A DNA stretch of 57,098 bases from Nitrospira sp. SB0662_bin_26 (GTDB lineage: Bacteria > Nitrospirota > Nitrospiria > Nitrospirales > UBA8639): positions 1 to 57,098 of the forward strand of contig VXOF01000081.1 in assembly GCA_009840285.1 (NCBI GenBank), read 5' to 3'. Shown piece after piece: positions 16,658 through 25,400 of this stretch. Within the stretch, counting starts at the first letter, position 1; each line of letters starts with the position of its first letter. Under the pieces are notes generated by a model. The model did no database searches and was not told the origin of the DNA. It worked only from the letters and a program-made list of their open reading frames with translations. The position numbers and the translations under genes were made by a program.

Positions 16658-18637
16658 TCAGAAATCGATTCGCAGGCTCGTCTGGGCTCCGTACCTGAAG
16701 GAGTCGCTGGTGTCATCGCCAAGGGACGAGCCGACTCTGCCCTGCAGATTGATCGAAACACCATCCATGATCTTTTTTACGGCGCCCAATCTGGCATGGC
16801 CCCAGGTATCGCTGAACCCTGAACGAAACTCGAACCCATAGGCATTGATCGAACTGTCATCCTGGAAATCATGCGAAACGCTCAGGTCAACGTAGAGGCT
16901 CAGGCCCTGCTTCGGAAGCACCGTTCCAAACCCCAAACCCGCCGATGCTTCGAGGCTGTCGCTGTCTCCCTGGCGGACGACCACGCCATCACCGTCGGTG
17001 AAGTCGCCGAAGTCCACTTCCGTATAGACCACTTGCAAGCGAGGCGTGACTCTGAAGTCGCCGGCTTCGAATTTCAAGCCGGTCTGGAACTCCCGGCCAA
17101 CCTCGAATGAGACTCCCCATGAACGCGCGTCTATAGATTCAGAAATCCTCTGCGAGGCGAAGTCTACGTCCGCATTCCAGAAGCTGAATCGGCTCTGTGC
17201 CTCCCAGTAAAAGCCGTTCGGAGCAAATCGGGCCAATGTCAACGCGCCGCCGTAGCCGGTGGCTTCGATGTCCGATGCCGCATAGGAGCGGCCTTTCCGG
17301 ACATCCGCCGTCGTGTGCGTCGCATAGATCGAGATTCCTCCGACCGTTGGGCCGGCCGCGGGGATCGGGAAGTCATAGCCGATCTCGACCTGGCCGCGGG
17401 TCTGTCGCCACTTGCCACCGCCGAAGGGGTCGGTTGCGGCGTCCACGTTCTCGATCCGGCGGTGGCTGCCCTTGGCCCGCATCCAGACGCCCGTTGCGTC
17501 GGCATCTGGCTGCATTCGGGCCGCGCCGGATTCACCAAAGCGACGTCCCGGACGCTCCAGCGTTGCCGGAAAGTCTTCGCGCATCAGTTCCGCCAAAATC
17601 GAATACGCGTAGATCTGGCCGAACACCTCGGTGGCATTCCACAGCCTGGCACGCTGCATGAACGCGAGGGGATCGGCACGCCACTCCGCGTAGCCGATAC
17701 GCCCATCATTCGTCAGCCAGTTGAGTCTGTCGTCTACACAGGCCGCCAAGGCCTCGTCGTCCTTGTCGAAGGCAAAGCCACCGAGTTCGATCTCGGGATC
17801 AAGGGCCGTCACCACAAACGCACCGTCGGAATCCGCACTGACGTCGCGGTTGCCGATCTCACCTCTTGCCAGGGCATCGACGTCCCCGTTACGGAGCGCC
17901 TTGAATTGCTCGTTCTCGATTTCGAAATAAATGACCTCGGCCACCGTGCCCCGGGGGCCTTGAAGGCGCGACCGACCATCGAGGTTGGACGTTGCCCCGG
18001 CAGCGGTGATACGGTAACTGGAACTGCCATCGGCAGTGACCTGAGTGCCGTCCGACTTGGAGACGATCGTCCCCTGGGCCAGGGCCCCATCGGCGTTGAC
18101 GATGCCCGTCAGTTCCAGCAGCCGGTGTTCGCCGGTGGTCCCGCCGAGCACGCCGACGCGCGCGTCAGCGAGGTCGTCATGGCTTGCGAGGCGCTCGGCA
18201 TCCTCCGCGCGCACCAGTAAGGATTGGCGAAACGTGATATGTCCCGAGGTAAAGGTGATCACGGTTTCGTTGGCGTCATTGCGGGTACGCGAATCAAGAA
18301 TCGTGATGCCACCTCCCACCACATCAAAGTCCGCGCCCGCGGGCGTCAGCCAGATGCCGGGCCAGACGCCAATGCCCCTGCGCCGGAAGGACAATCCTGC
18401 GTCCTCCATAGCTTCAAGAGCAGTCAGCAGGTCCGCTTCATACCCACGGTGGCGATCAAATCCGGCCGTTCCCGGGGTGGGATTCTCGCTGTAGCTGACA
18501 GGCTTGAAATCCGAGAAGAACCCAAGCTTGAGAACGCGCTCATCCGTACAGGCCTGCCGCAGCCGGTCAACCTCCGACGCAACGGCATTCGCGGAAAAGG
18601 CCAACAGACCGAAGATGGCGCCGAGCGCAAGGAACAT
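16658..18637 (-). CDS. Family 3 solute-binding domain fused to an autotransporter beta-barrel
   Basis: The 659-residue protein starts with a signal peptide (MFLALGAIFGLLAFSANAVAS). Residues about 25-335 resemble amino-acid ABC solute-binding proteins (family 3): LKLGFFSDFKPVSY, YEADLLTALEAME, FDVVGGGITIL and VGVLGGTTGEH. The remaining 310 residues alternate polar and aromatic strands and end in SLRIDF, a terminal Phe as in autotransporter barrels. The start at 18637 is chosen because a good ribosome site (AAGGG) precedes it and the open frame upstream overlaps egtB out of phase. It begins 7 bp after the egtB stop, so the two are an operon. A binding protein anchored by its own outer-membrane barrel is unusual. 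Confidence 0.75.
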   Translation of the reverse strand: MFLALGAIFGLLAFSANAVASEVDRLRQACTDERVLKLGFFSDFKPVSYSENPTPGTAGFDRHRGYEADLLTALEAMEDAGLSFRRRGIGVWPGIWLTPAGADFDVVGGGITILDSRTRNDANETVITFTSGHITFRQSLLVRAEDAERLASHDDLADARVGVLGGTTGEHRLLELTGIVNADGALAQGTIVSKSDGTQVTADGSSSYRITAAGATSNLDGRSRLQGPRGTVAEVIYFEIENEQFKALRNGDVDALARGEIGNRDVSADSDGAFVVTALDPEIELGGFAFDKDDEALAACVDDRLNWLTNDGRIGYAEWRADPLAFMQRARLWNATEVFGQIYAYSILAELMREDFPATLERPGRRFGESGAARMQPDADATGVWMRAKGSHRRIENVDAATDPFGGGKWRQTRGQVEIGYDFPIPAAGPTVGGISIYATHTTADVRKGRSYAASDIEATGYGGALTLARFAPNGFYWEAQSRFSFWNADVDFASQRISESIDARSWGVSFEVGREFQTGLKFEAGDFRVTPRLQVVYTEVDFGDFTDGDGVVVRQGDSDSLEASAGLGFGTVLPKQGLSLYVDLSVSHDFQDDSSINAYGFEFRSGFSDTWGHARLGAVKKIMDGVSINLQGRVGSSLGDDTSDSFRYGAQTSLRIDF

Positions 18638-18644
18638 AAACCCT

Positions 18645-19853
18645 TCAGGGGTTGTTGACGCACCGGAAGCCGGCGTGCGCGTGGGGATAGCCTTGGCGAA
18701 ACCAGTTCCGGAACGAGCGGCGCAAGAGGCAAGAGGCCGTGGTGGGGGCGCCGCCTTTGACGATGAAATGGTCGTCGTCGAAGAAGCGCGCGGAATATCC
18801 GGGATAGGTAGGATAAGGCTCGAAGCCTTCGAATGGGTGAAACCGCGTCGAGGTCCATTCCCATCCGTTTCCGACCAATTGGGACACCCCGAAGGCACTG
18901 TCACCTTGCGGATTGGCCGTGACCGGGACCGGATCCCAAAACCGGAAATGAAAATTTCCGTGTGCGCCGTTGGTGATCCGGTTTCCCCAGGGATAGGCGT
19001 GCTCTTCGCCGCTTGGCGTCCCATACGCCGCGCGATGATATTGTGCTTCGGTCGGCAGTGAGAGCCCGGCCCATTGCGCATAGGCCCGCGCGTCTCGCAG
19101 GGACACATAGACGGGCCAATGCGGGGGAAGCAGAATGTCTTCGAACATCGTCGACAGGAACCAGCGTTCGCCCCGCTTGACCCAAAACGGAGGGATGGGA
19201 CCCCCCTGTTCGACGAAGGCCTGATATTGCTCGTTGGTGATCTTGTATTTGCTGATCGCAAAGGCCGGCACATCTTCTCGATGTTCGTTGAATTCATTAT
19301 CCCAGCCGAACCCGTCAGAACGGCCGAGCGTCGCCGCGCCCTGCGGAACGCCGATCATGGCGTGATCGGGTGACGGACTGTCAGGCGCCGTTGACAAAAA
19401 CGGAGTAATTTTTCCGCCGTACGCCACGTGGTGCAACAGGTAGGCCGTGGTTTCGGCGTGCATCCACCGGTGTTCAATCGCCATACGCAGGACGGTTTCC
19501 GGAGCGTCTTCCAGCGCCGCATCAACCGATTCCCTCGCCTTGACGTTGTATTGCCGGATTTCTTCGAGCGAAGGCCAATCCGAGGGCACGTCTTGCTGTT
19601 TCGAGCCTACCTCGGGATCGATGCCCGCCTCGAACAGGGAATCGAACGTGTCGTGAAAGGAAGATTGTCCCAACGTCCAGCGACAAATCTGGTTCCAATC
19701 AAACGCCTCCAAATGGCCGACGTAAAACACGACGCGATGGCGTTCCGGGATGGGACGCTCATAGAGCGTCTTCGGTTGAAACAAGGAAAAGATGTGGTCG
19801 GTGCAGGCCCGCGCCGCGGATAATTCCTTTCGTATTTCGACTAAACGCGGCAT
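18645..19853 (-). CDS. egtB: EgtB-like iron-dependent sulfoxide synthase (DinB + FGE/SUMF1 domains)
   Basis: EgtB joins hercynine with cysteine or gamma-glutamylcysteine to a sulfoxide, using oxygen and an iron centre of three histidines. The 402-residue protein has the N-terminal DinB part with YVGHLEAFDWNQI and an HRWMHAE motif (HxxxHxE), supplying the three likely iron ligands. A C-terminal FGE-sulfatase part follows (ISKYKITNEQYQAF, LPTEAQYHRAAYG, GNGWEWTS, GFRCVN). EgtD and an EgtE-like enzyme are encoded 2.5 kb away, supporting an ergothioneine role over other EgtB/SenB-type reactions. No EgtC amidase is seen, so a cysteine-using enzyme is plausible. Confidence 0.82.
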   Translation of the reverse strand: MPRLVEIRKELSAARACTDHIFSLFQPKTLYERPIPERHRVVFYVGHLEAFDWNQICRWTLGQSSFHDTFDSLFEAGIDPEVGSKQQDVPSDWPSLEEIRQYNVKARESVDAALEDAPETVLRMAIEHRWMHAETTAYLLHHVAYGGKITPFLSTAPDSPSPDHAMIGVPQGAATLGRSDGFGWDNEFNEHREDVPAFAISKYKITNEQYQAFVEQGGPIPPFWVKRGERWFLSTMFEDILLPPHWPVYVSLRDARAYAQWAGLSLPTEAQYHRAAYGTPSGEEHAYPWGNRITNGAHGNFHFRFWDPVPVTANPQGDSAFGVSQLVGNGWEWTSTRFHPFEGFEPYPTYPGYSARFFDDDHFIVKGGAPTTASCLLRRSFRNWFRQGYPHAHAGFRCVNNP

Positions 19854-20003
19854 AATTCCCGACTCGATCAGGTACCGAACCTTTTGTATTTTACAATGAT
19901 GCGACGTCCGATTTCACGCCGAATCCCGTCGCGCAAGGGTCGATGGGCTTTCTCGCGGGCTTTTGTAATAGCTTCATAGGCGAATCTTGTCAAGAAAAAA
20001 TCC

Positions 20004-20759
20004 ATGATGAACACACCCGTCCTGAGTGTCCGCAACGTGAGCAAGGAATTCGGCCCCGGTGTTCGAGTCCTCGAGCACGTCGATCTCGAAATCCTTGAAG
20101 GCGAAACCTTGGTCCTGATCGGGGAAAGCGGGTCCGGTAAAACGACCCTGCTCCGGCTGTTCAATGGGTTGACTCATCCCAGCTCAGGAGAGGTTTGCAT
20201 CCATGATGAACCCGTACGAGTCAAAGATCCCATCGATCTCCGTCGCCACGTCGGGTACGTGCAGCAGGACGCCGGATTGTTGCCGCATTGGACCGTCGAG
20301 GAAAACGTCGGCCTGGTGCCGCTGTTACTCGGATGGAAGGCCGAACGACGAACAAGCCGGGTGCATGAACTCCTGGACCTTGTTCAACTTGAGCCGCAAC
20401 AGTTTCGAGCGCGTTATCCCATTGAACTGTCCGGCGGGCAACGACAACGCGTGGCTTTTGCGCGAGCCCTTGCGGCCGATCCCGGGATCGTCCTCCTCGA
20501 CGAACCCTTTGGCGCGCTCGACGCGATCACCCGTCGCGAACTCCAACGCCAATTCCTGGGACTGAAACAACGTCTCAACAAGACCATGGTCATGGTCACC
20601 CACGACGTGGATGAGGCGATCCGACTCGGCGACCGCATCGCGGTGCTGAAGGAAGGTCGTCTCTTGCAGATCGGAACCCCGGCCGACCTGCTCAACGCTC
20701 CGGCCCACGACTACGTGGTGCAATTACTCCGCCATCGATCCCACGGAGAGAACGCATGA
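20004..20759 (+). CDS. ABC transporter ATPase of the betaine/ergothioneine (OpuCA/EgtV-like) type
   Basis: A 251-residue cytoplasmic ABC ATPase with Walker A GESGSGKTTL, signature LSGGQRQRVAFARAL, Walker B IVLLDEPFGALD and the switch His in MVTHDVDEA. It belongs to the OpuCA/ProV group but lacks C-terminal CBS domains. Its stop overlaps the start of the permease gene by four bases. Its position between egtB and egtD suggests that the importer handles ergothioneine or a related trimethylated compound, like EgtV of EgtUV systems. Choline or betaine import is the alternative. Confidence 0.85.
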   Translation: MMNTPVLSVRNVSKEFGPGVRVLEHVDLEILEGETLVLIGESGSGKTTLLRLFNGLTHPSSGEVCIHDEPVRVKDPIDLRRHVGYVQQDAGLLPHWTVEENVGLVPLLLGWKAERRTSRVHELLDLVQLEPQQFRARYPIELSGGQRQRVAFARALAADPGIVLLDEPFGALDAITRRELQRQFLGLKQRLNKTMVMVTHDVDEAIRLGDRIAVLKEGRLLQIGTPADLLNAPAHDYVVQLLRHRSHGENA

Positions 20760-22318
20760 CCAGACTGCTTCGTTCTCTGTGTTTGGTGGCGCTGGCCTTC
20801 TTCGTGTTGCTGCCCATGCCGGCCTTTTCTCAGGGCGAACGCATCGTCGTCGGTTCAAAAAACTTCATGGAGAGCAAACTCCTGGCTGAGATTTTCGCGC
20901 AACTCATCGAAGCCCGCACGGACCTTTCCGTGGAACGGCGATTGGGCCTGGCGGGCACGCAGGTTTGCTTCGAAGCGCTGCGTACAGGCGCTATCGACAT
21001 CTATCCCGAATACACGGGCACCGGGCTCGTCAGCATTCTTCAGCAACCGCCGACCGGAGATCCACGAAAGGCGCTCAACGCCGTGCGCGCGGAATTTCTC
21101 AAACGTTGGGATATTTGGTGGCTGAATCCGCTGGGGTTTGACAATTCCTATGCGCTTGCAGTCCCTCGCGCTCGAATAGCCGGCATTCCCCTGCGAACCA
21201 TTTCGGACCTCGCCGAAATCGCGCCCTCCCTGACTGCGGGGTTCGGGTATGAATTCATCAACCGGCCCGACGGCTTACCCGGTCTGCAAGCACGGTATGG
21301 CCTCACCTTTCCACGCGTACAGGCCATGCAACAGTCCCTGAAATACCAAGCGGCCGCTGCCGGTGAAATCGACGTGCTTGACGTGTATACAACCGACGGG
21401 CGGCTTACCGAGTATGACTTCGTGGTGCTCGAAGACGATCTCCACTTTTTCCCGCCCTATGAAGCATCCGGATTGATTCGAGGCTCCACCCTTGCGCAAC
21501 ACCCCGAGTTGGGAGGGCTCCTGGGTTTGCTGACTAACGCGTTCGACGACAAGACCATGAGGCAACTGAACTATCGCCTGCAGGAAGGCGGGGAACAGGT
21601 GGAAGTAGTGGCGCGCGATGCCCTGTCGGCCCTTCAGCTTTTTGTCACCGAAGACGCCGAGACACAGCCGGTTTCTCATCAGGAAGGGCTCTTTGCCTAT
21701 ATGTGGTCGAAGCGAACGGATCTTGGGGGGCGAATTATCGAACATCTGACCTTGGCCGGGCTGGCTTTGGGCTTGGGGATCCTGTTGGCTGTTCCCTTGG
21801 GCTTGCTGCTCGAACGTCACCAAGCCGTTGCCGAACCCGTCATCCGAGGTATCGGTCTGACGCAAACGATCCCGTCCATCGCGTTACTCGCCTTCATGAT
21901 CCCGGTGTTCGGTATCGGGATGCTGCCGGCCGTGATCGCCTTGTGGATTTATTCCCTGTTCCCGATCGTCAGGAATACCTATTCGGGCCTCCGCGATGCC
22001 GCGCCTCAGGCCGTGGACTCGGCTCGTGCCCTCGGCATGACGGAATGGCAAATCCTCCATTGGGTACGACTGCCGTTGGCCGCGCCCGTGATCATGGCCG
22101 GCGTACGCACCGCGGGGGTCATCACCGTAGGCACGACCACGCTGGCCGCATTCATCGGCGCGGGAGGCTTGGGCGTACCGATTGTCGCGGGCCTGCAAAT
22201 GGCCAACACGACCGTGATCCTTTCAGGAGCCTTACCCGCAGCCGCCCTAGCACTGGTGATCGACGGGTTCCTCAGCCGGGTGGAAACGTGGGTCAGACCG
22301 CGGGGCGTCAGCCTCTGA
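20756..22318 (+). CDS. Fused substrate-binding protein/permease of a betaine-type ABC importer (EgtU-like, reversed order)
   Basis: A 520-residue protein. It has an N-terminal signal or anchor, an OpuAC-type binding domain (about residues 28-300) with IVVGSKNFMESKLLAE and the family motif IDIYPEYTGTG, then a C-terminal permease domain of about six helices with LGIL-type transmembrane segments and an EAA-like loop (SARALGMTEWQILHWVRLP). In EgtU and OpuC-like fusions the permease usually comes first; here the order is binding domain then permease. Cotranscribed with the ATPase gene. The ligand is inferred from neighbouring ergothioneine genes. Confidence 0.85.
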   Translation: MTRLLRSLCLVALAFFVLLPMPAFSQGERIVVGSKNFMESKLLAEIFAQLIEARTDLSVERRLGLAGTQVCFEALRTGAIDIYPEYTGTGLVSILQQPPTGDPRKALNAVRAEFLKRWDIWWLNPLGFDNSYALAVPRARIAGIPLRTISDLAEIAPSLTAGFGYEFINRPDGLPGLQARYGLTFPRVQAMQQSLKYQAAAAGEIDVLDVYTTDGRLTEYDFVVLEDDLHFFPPYEASGLIRGSTLAQHPELGGLLGLLTNAFDDKTMRQLNYRLQEGGEQVEVVARDALSALQLFVTEDAETQPVSHQEGLFAYMWSKRTDLGGRIIEHLTLAGLALGLGILLAVPLGLLLERHQAVAEPVIRGIGLTQTIPSIALLAFMIPVFGIGMLPAVIALWIYSLFPIVRNTYSGLRDAAPQAVDSARALGMTEWQILHWVRLPLAAPVIMAGVRTAGVITVGTTTLAAFIGAGGLGVPIVAGLQMANTTVILSGALPAAALALVIDGFLSRVETWVRPRGVSL

Positions 22319-22417
22319 ACCTTGCATAAAAGAGAAGCGACCCGTTACAGTGCTGGCTCTACCATCCCACTCCTCTCCATGACGGTACCCGCCGGCTTTT
22401 CATCATGATGCGCGTTC

Positions 22418-23401
22418 ATGCTTAAGCAATCCAACATTACGATCGACGTGCACCTGGCCAACCAGGATCCCGATGCCGTCAAGGACGAACTTCGTTCGGG
22501 TCTGCTGTCGAAACCGCGGCGATTGCCGACGAAGTATTTTTATGATGATCACGGCTCCGCGCTCTTTGAACAGATCTGTGAAGTGCCCGAATATTACCCG
22601 ACTCGCACGGAACACCAATTGCTCAAAACCGTGGCCGATGACGTGGTGGCGCGAACCTGTGCCGAGGAATTGGTCGAATTGGGCTCCGGAGCAGCCACCA
22701 AAACTCGGGTCTTGTTGGATGCCATGGCCCGCACAAACCGGCTGCGCTTCTACGTGCCATTTGATTTCAGCGAGGGCATCGTGCGACGAGTGGCGCAAGA
22801 ACTGGTTGAGGAATACGAAGGGCTACACGTTCACGGGGTGGTTGGAGATTTCCTGGCACATTTGGAACATATTCCGCAGGGCGGCCGACGCCTGGTCGTG
22901 TTTTTGGGCGGAACCATCGGCAACTTGGGACCTGAAGCCGCTCCGGCCTTTCTATCGTCCGTCGCGCAGGAAATGGATCCAGGTGATTTTTTTCTCCTTG
23001 GTGTTCAACTCATCACTGACGTGGAGCGCCTGGAAGCCGCGTATAATGATTCGGCCGGGCTCTCGGCCGCGTTCAACAAAAACATATTGTCCGTGTTGAA
23101 GGTCGTGATTGGAGCGGAATTTGATCCTGACACCTTCGACCACGTGGCCCGATTCAATCATGACGAACAGCAAATTGAAATGTACCTTCGGTCGGTCTGC
23201 CGGCAAGTGATTCCCATTCCCGAATTGGAGTTGACCCTTCGGCTCGAAAAGGGGGAAGAAATCCTCACGGAAATAAGCAGGAAATATACGCATCATCACG
23301 TGGAGGCCCTGTTGACCCGCGCTGGATTTACCCCCATGGCCTGGTATGCTGATCCGGCCGACCTTCACGGTCTGGCCCTGGCTCAAAAGCCGTCCGGCTG
23401 A
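22418..23401 (+). CDS. egtD: L-histidine N-alpha-methyltransferase
   Basis: EgtD transfers three methyl groups from S-adenosylmethionine to histidine, giving hercynine, the first step of ergothioneine synthesis. The 327-residue protein has the family start region (LPTKYFYDDHGSALFEQICE with PEYYPTRTE), the SAM-binding LVELGSGAATKT, a VFLGGTIGN motif and the C-terminal SRKYT histidine-binding region. Length is as expected. It follows the ABC importer by 99 bp and precedes the EgtE-like gene by nine, forming the rightward arm of the locus. Confidence 0.92.
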   Translation: MLKQSNITIDVHLANQDPDAVKDELRSGLLSKPRRLPTKYFYDDHGSALFEQICEVPEYYPTRTEHQLLKTVADDVVARTCAEELVELGSGAATKTRVLLDAMARTNRLRFYVPFDFSEGIVRRVAQELVEEYEGLHVHGVVGDFLAHLEHIPQGGRRLVVFLGGTIGNLGPEAAPAFLSSVAQEMDPGDFFLLGVQLITDVERLEAAYNDSAGLSAAFNKNILSVLKVVIGAEFDPDTFDHVARFNHDEQQIEMYLRSVCRQVIPIPELELTLRLEKGEEILTEISRKYTHHHVEALLTRAGFTPMAWYADPADLHGLALAQKPSG

Positions 23402-23410
23402 CTGGCACCC

Positions 23411-24499
23411 ATGATCTATCTGAACTACGCGGCCCTGTGTCCGACTCTTGCAGAAGCTGAAGAGGAGGTCGAACGGACGCTGACCGAGTTCAAACGCTAT
23501 CTGTATTCCGAAGCGGGCATCGCGTGGTATCTCGGGAAGGTCAGTGATTGCCGGCAACAAGTCGGCGCATTGTTACACGTCAACGATTCTTCGAGCATCG
23601 CGTTCACCACGAACGCGTCCACTGCACATTATCTCTTGCTTTCTTCTTTGAAATGGGTGCCGGGCGACACCATTCTCACAACGACGCACGAAAACCCCTC
23701 CATTACGAAACAGCTTCGCGCCCGTGAACGCGAGGGGGTCCACGTTCACGCCGTCAGGCCAACGTCCATACCTTCGTTTCTGCATGCGCTGGAAGAACGG
23801 CTCGACGAACCCGGCGTCAATGCCGTCGTGATAAGCCACGTGTCGCACGTTGACGGGCGTATCTTTCCCATACAGGAAGTGGCTTCATTGGCCAGAGCAC
23901 GGCACTGTCTGGTCATCATCGACGGTGCGCAAGCCATTGGGCACATACCCGTCGATCTGAACGCGCTGGATTTCGACGCCTACTTTTTTGCCGGACACAA
24001 GTGGTGTGAAGGCCCTCTCGGCACGGGGGCGATGGTCGCGCGTGAGAGTTTTTTTACGCATCCCCGTTACCGTGAGATCGAAGGAGAACAGCCCGGTGGG
24101 TCGCCGGCCGGCTCATTTGAAATCGGCACGCACAACATCGGGCTCATTGCAGGACTCGCCAGAGCCTGCGAGCAACGACATCAACGGGGCATTGACACGG
24201 AACCACAACGGACCTTTCGAGAAACGGCCAAGGAACTGCTGGGTGGGCACCGGAATTGTCGTTTCCTGGAATGGCAGGGACCCCATGCTCCCGGCATCCT
24301 GACGTTCAAAGGCGCAGCTGACCTGGATCACGAAGCATTCGTCAAACGGCTTGCCTCCGAAGCGGGAGTTGTCGTGAAGCCTTTTGTGGACTATCCGGAA
24401 GAGGACGCACCTGCGATACGGCTGTCATGGTCTTCAACCATGGCGACGGGAGATTTTCAGAAGGGCGTTATGACGATTGCGCAGCGGCTGGATTCATAA
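23411..24499 (+). CDS. egtE: Class V aminotransferase-fold PLP enzyme, EgtE-like C-S lyase
   Basis: This 362-residue pyridoxal-phosphate enzyme of the cysteine-desulfurase-like class V group has the PLP Asp region VIIDGAQAIGH and the Schiff-base lysine in FFAGHKWCEGP. Starting directly after egtD, it most likely does the last ergothioneine step, cleaving hercynylcysteine sulfoxide to ergothioneine, pyruvate and ammonia. By sequence alone it could also be a cysteine desulfurase, but the active-site Cys loop of those enzymes is not obvious. The symbol is given on context. Confidence 0.72.
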   Translation: MIYLNYAALCPTLAEAEEEVERTLTEFKRYLYSEAGIAWYLGKVSDCRQQVGALLHVNDSSSIAFTTNASTAHYLLLSSLKWVPGDTILTTTHENPSITKQLRAREREGVHVHAVRPTSIPSFLHALEERLDEPGVNAVVISHVSHVDGRIFPIQEVASLARARHCLVIIDGAQAIGHIPVDLNALDFDAYFFAGHKWCEGPLGTGAMVARESFFTHPRYREIEGEQPGGSPAGSFEIGTHNIGLIAGLARACEQRHQRGIDTEPQRTFRETAKELLGGHRNCRFLEWQGPHAPGILTFKGAADLDHEAFVKRLASEAGVVVKPFVDYPEEDAPAIRLSWSSTMATGDFQKGVMTIAQRLDS

Positions 24500-24514
24500 G
24501 CACGAGGCAGGCCA

Positions 24515-25321
24515 TCAGGCTTCACGTTGGCGATCCAGCCGTTCCTCCAAACGACGCAAGGCCTTCTGGGTTGAACGAAGATCGCGCAAGATTTCTTCTC
24601 GCGATACGGGTTGTTCCAGTTCCCGCAGGCGCTCGGCCTTGGCCTCCTCCAGGTTGTTGAGGACTACCGCGATGAAGAGGTTGATCACCACAAACGTGCC
24701 GACCACCACGAAGCTGACGAAATAGATCCACGCCATGGGATACAGGTCCATGGCGGTGTACATGATGTCCGTCCAATCCTCCAGCGTCACGACCCGGAAC
24801 AACGACAAGAGGGAGATGCCCAAGTTTCCCCAATGGACGGGGTCATGCTCATGAAACAGTTGGTACCCTGTAATCGCATAGATATAGAAGATGATGCTCA
24901 TCAGGAGCATGACATGACCCATACTCGGGATCGAGCGCACGAGCGTCGTGACGATCAAGCGCAGTTCCTGGATCGTGGAAATCAGCCGGAGGACTCGCAG
25001 TAACCGGGCGAGCCTGGCGATCATGGCATACTCGCCGGTCGCGGGAATCAGCGAGAACACAATCACTGAAAAATCAAAGACGTTCCAGCCATCTCGAAAA
25101 TACCGGTCGACCTGCGGGGCCACAGCTGTCATTTTCAGCAGGGCTTCGAGAATAAATATGCCCAAGACGAGTTGGTTGCCCAGGTGCATCCATTCTCCGT
25201 ATTGGCGAACCAACGTAGGAGACGTCTCCATACCCAGCAACGCCCCATTCCCGAGAATGAGCCCGATAATCACGTATTCAAACGCGGGAGCATTGACCAG
25301 TCGTTGCGCGAATAGTTTCAT
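24515..25321 (-). CDS. Single-domain voltage-gated cation channel (BacNav-like) with acidic filter
   Basis: A 268-residue, six-helix ion channel. The S4 voltage sensor has arginines at every third position (R103, R106, R109, R112 in ARLARLLRVLR). The pore helix and selectivity filter read TLEDWTD at residues 179-185. The classical sodium channel NaChBac/NavAb has TLESW followed by a small residue, whereas the engineered Ca-selective CavAb has TLDDWSD. Three acidic filter residues per subunit therefore suggest a Ca-permeable channel. A C-terminal coiled coil of about 45 residues is present for tetramer assembly. Confidence 0.85.
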   Translation of the reverse strand: MKLFAQRLVNAPAFEYVIIGLILGNGALLGMETSPTLVRQYGEWMHLGNQLVLGIFILEALLKMTAVAPQVDRYFRDGWNVFDFSVIVFSLIPATGEYAMIARLARLLRVLRLISTIQELRLIVTTLVRSIPSMGHVMLLMSIIFYIYAITGYQLFHEHDPVHWGNLGISLLSLFRVVTLEDWTDIMYTAMDLYPMAWIYFVSFVVVGTFVVINLFIAVVLNNLEEAKAERLRELEQPVSREEILRDLRSTQKALRRLEERLDRQREA

Positions 25322-25400
25322 CGTCCGTGACCTTTACTTTTGTACAATGGGCAAAGTGAACAACGAGTAGCCCCTACAAGCCGTGGACTTGTTCCCTGCC

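Noticed and set aside
18638-19297. N-terminal extension of the SBP-autotransporter frame up to 19297
   Set aside because: It runs out of phase through egtB, has low-complexity basic composition without family match, and a ribosome site with signal peptide is found at 18637.
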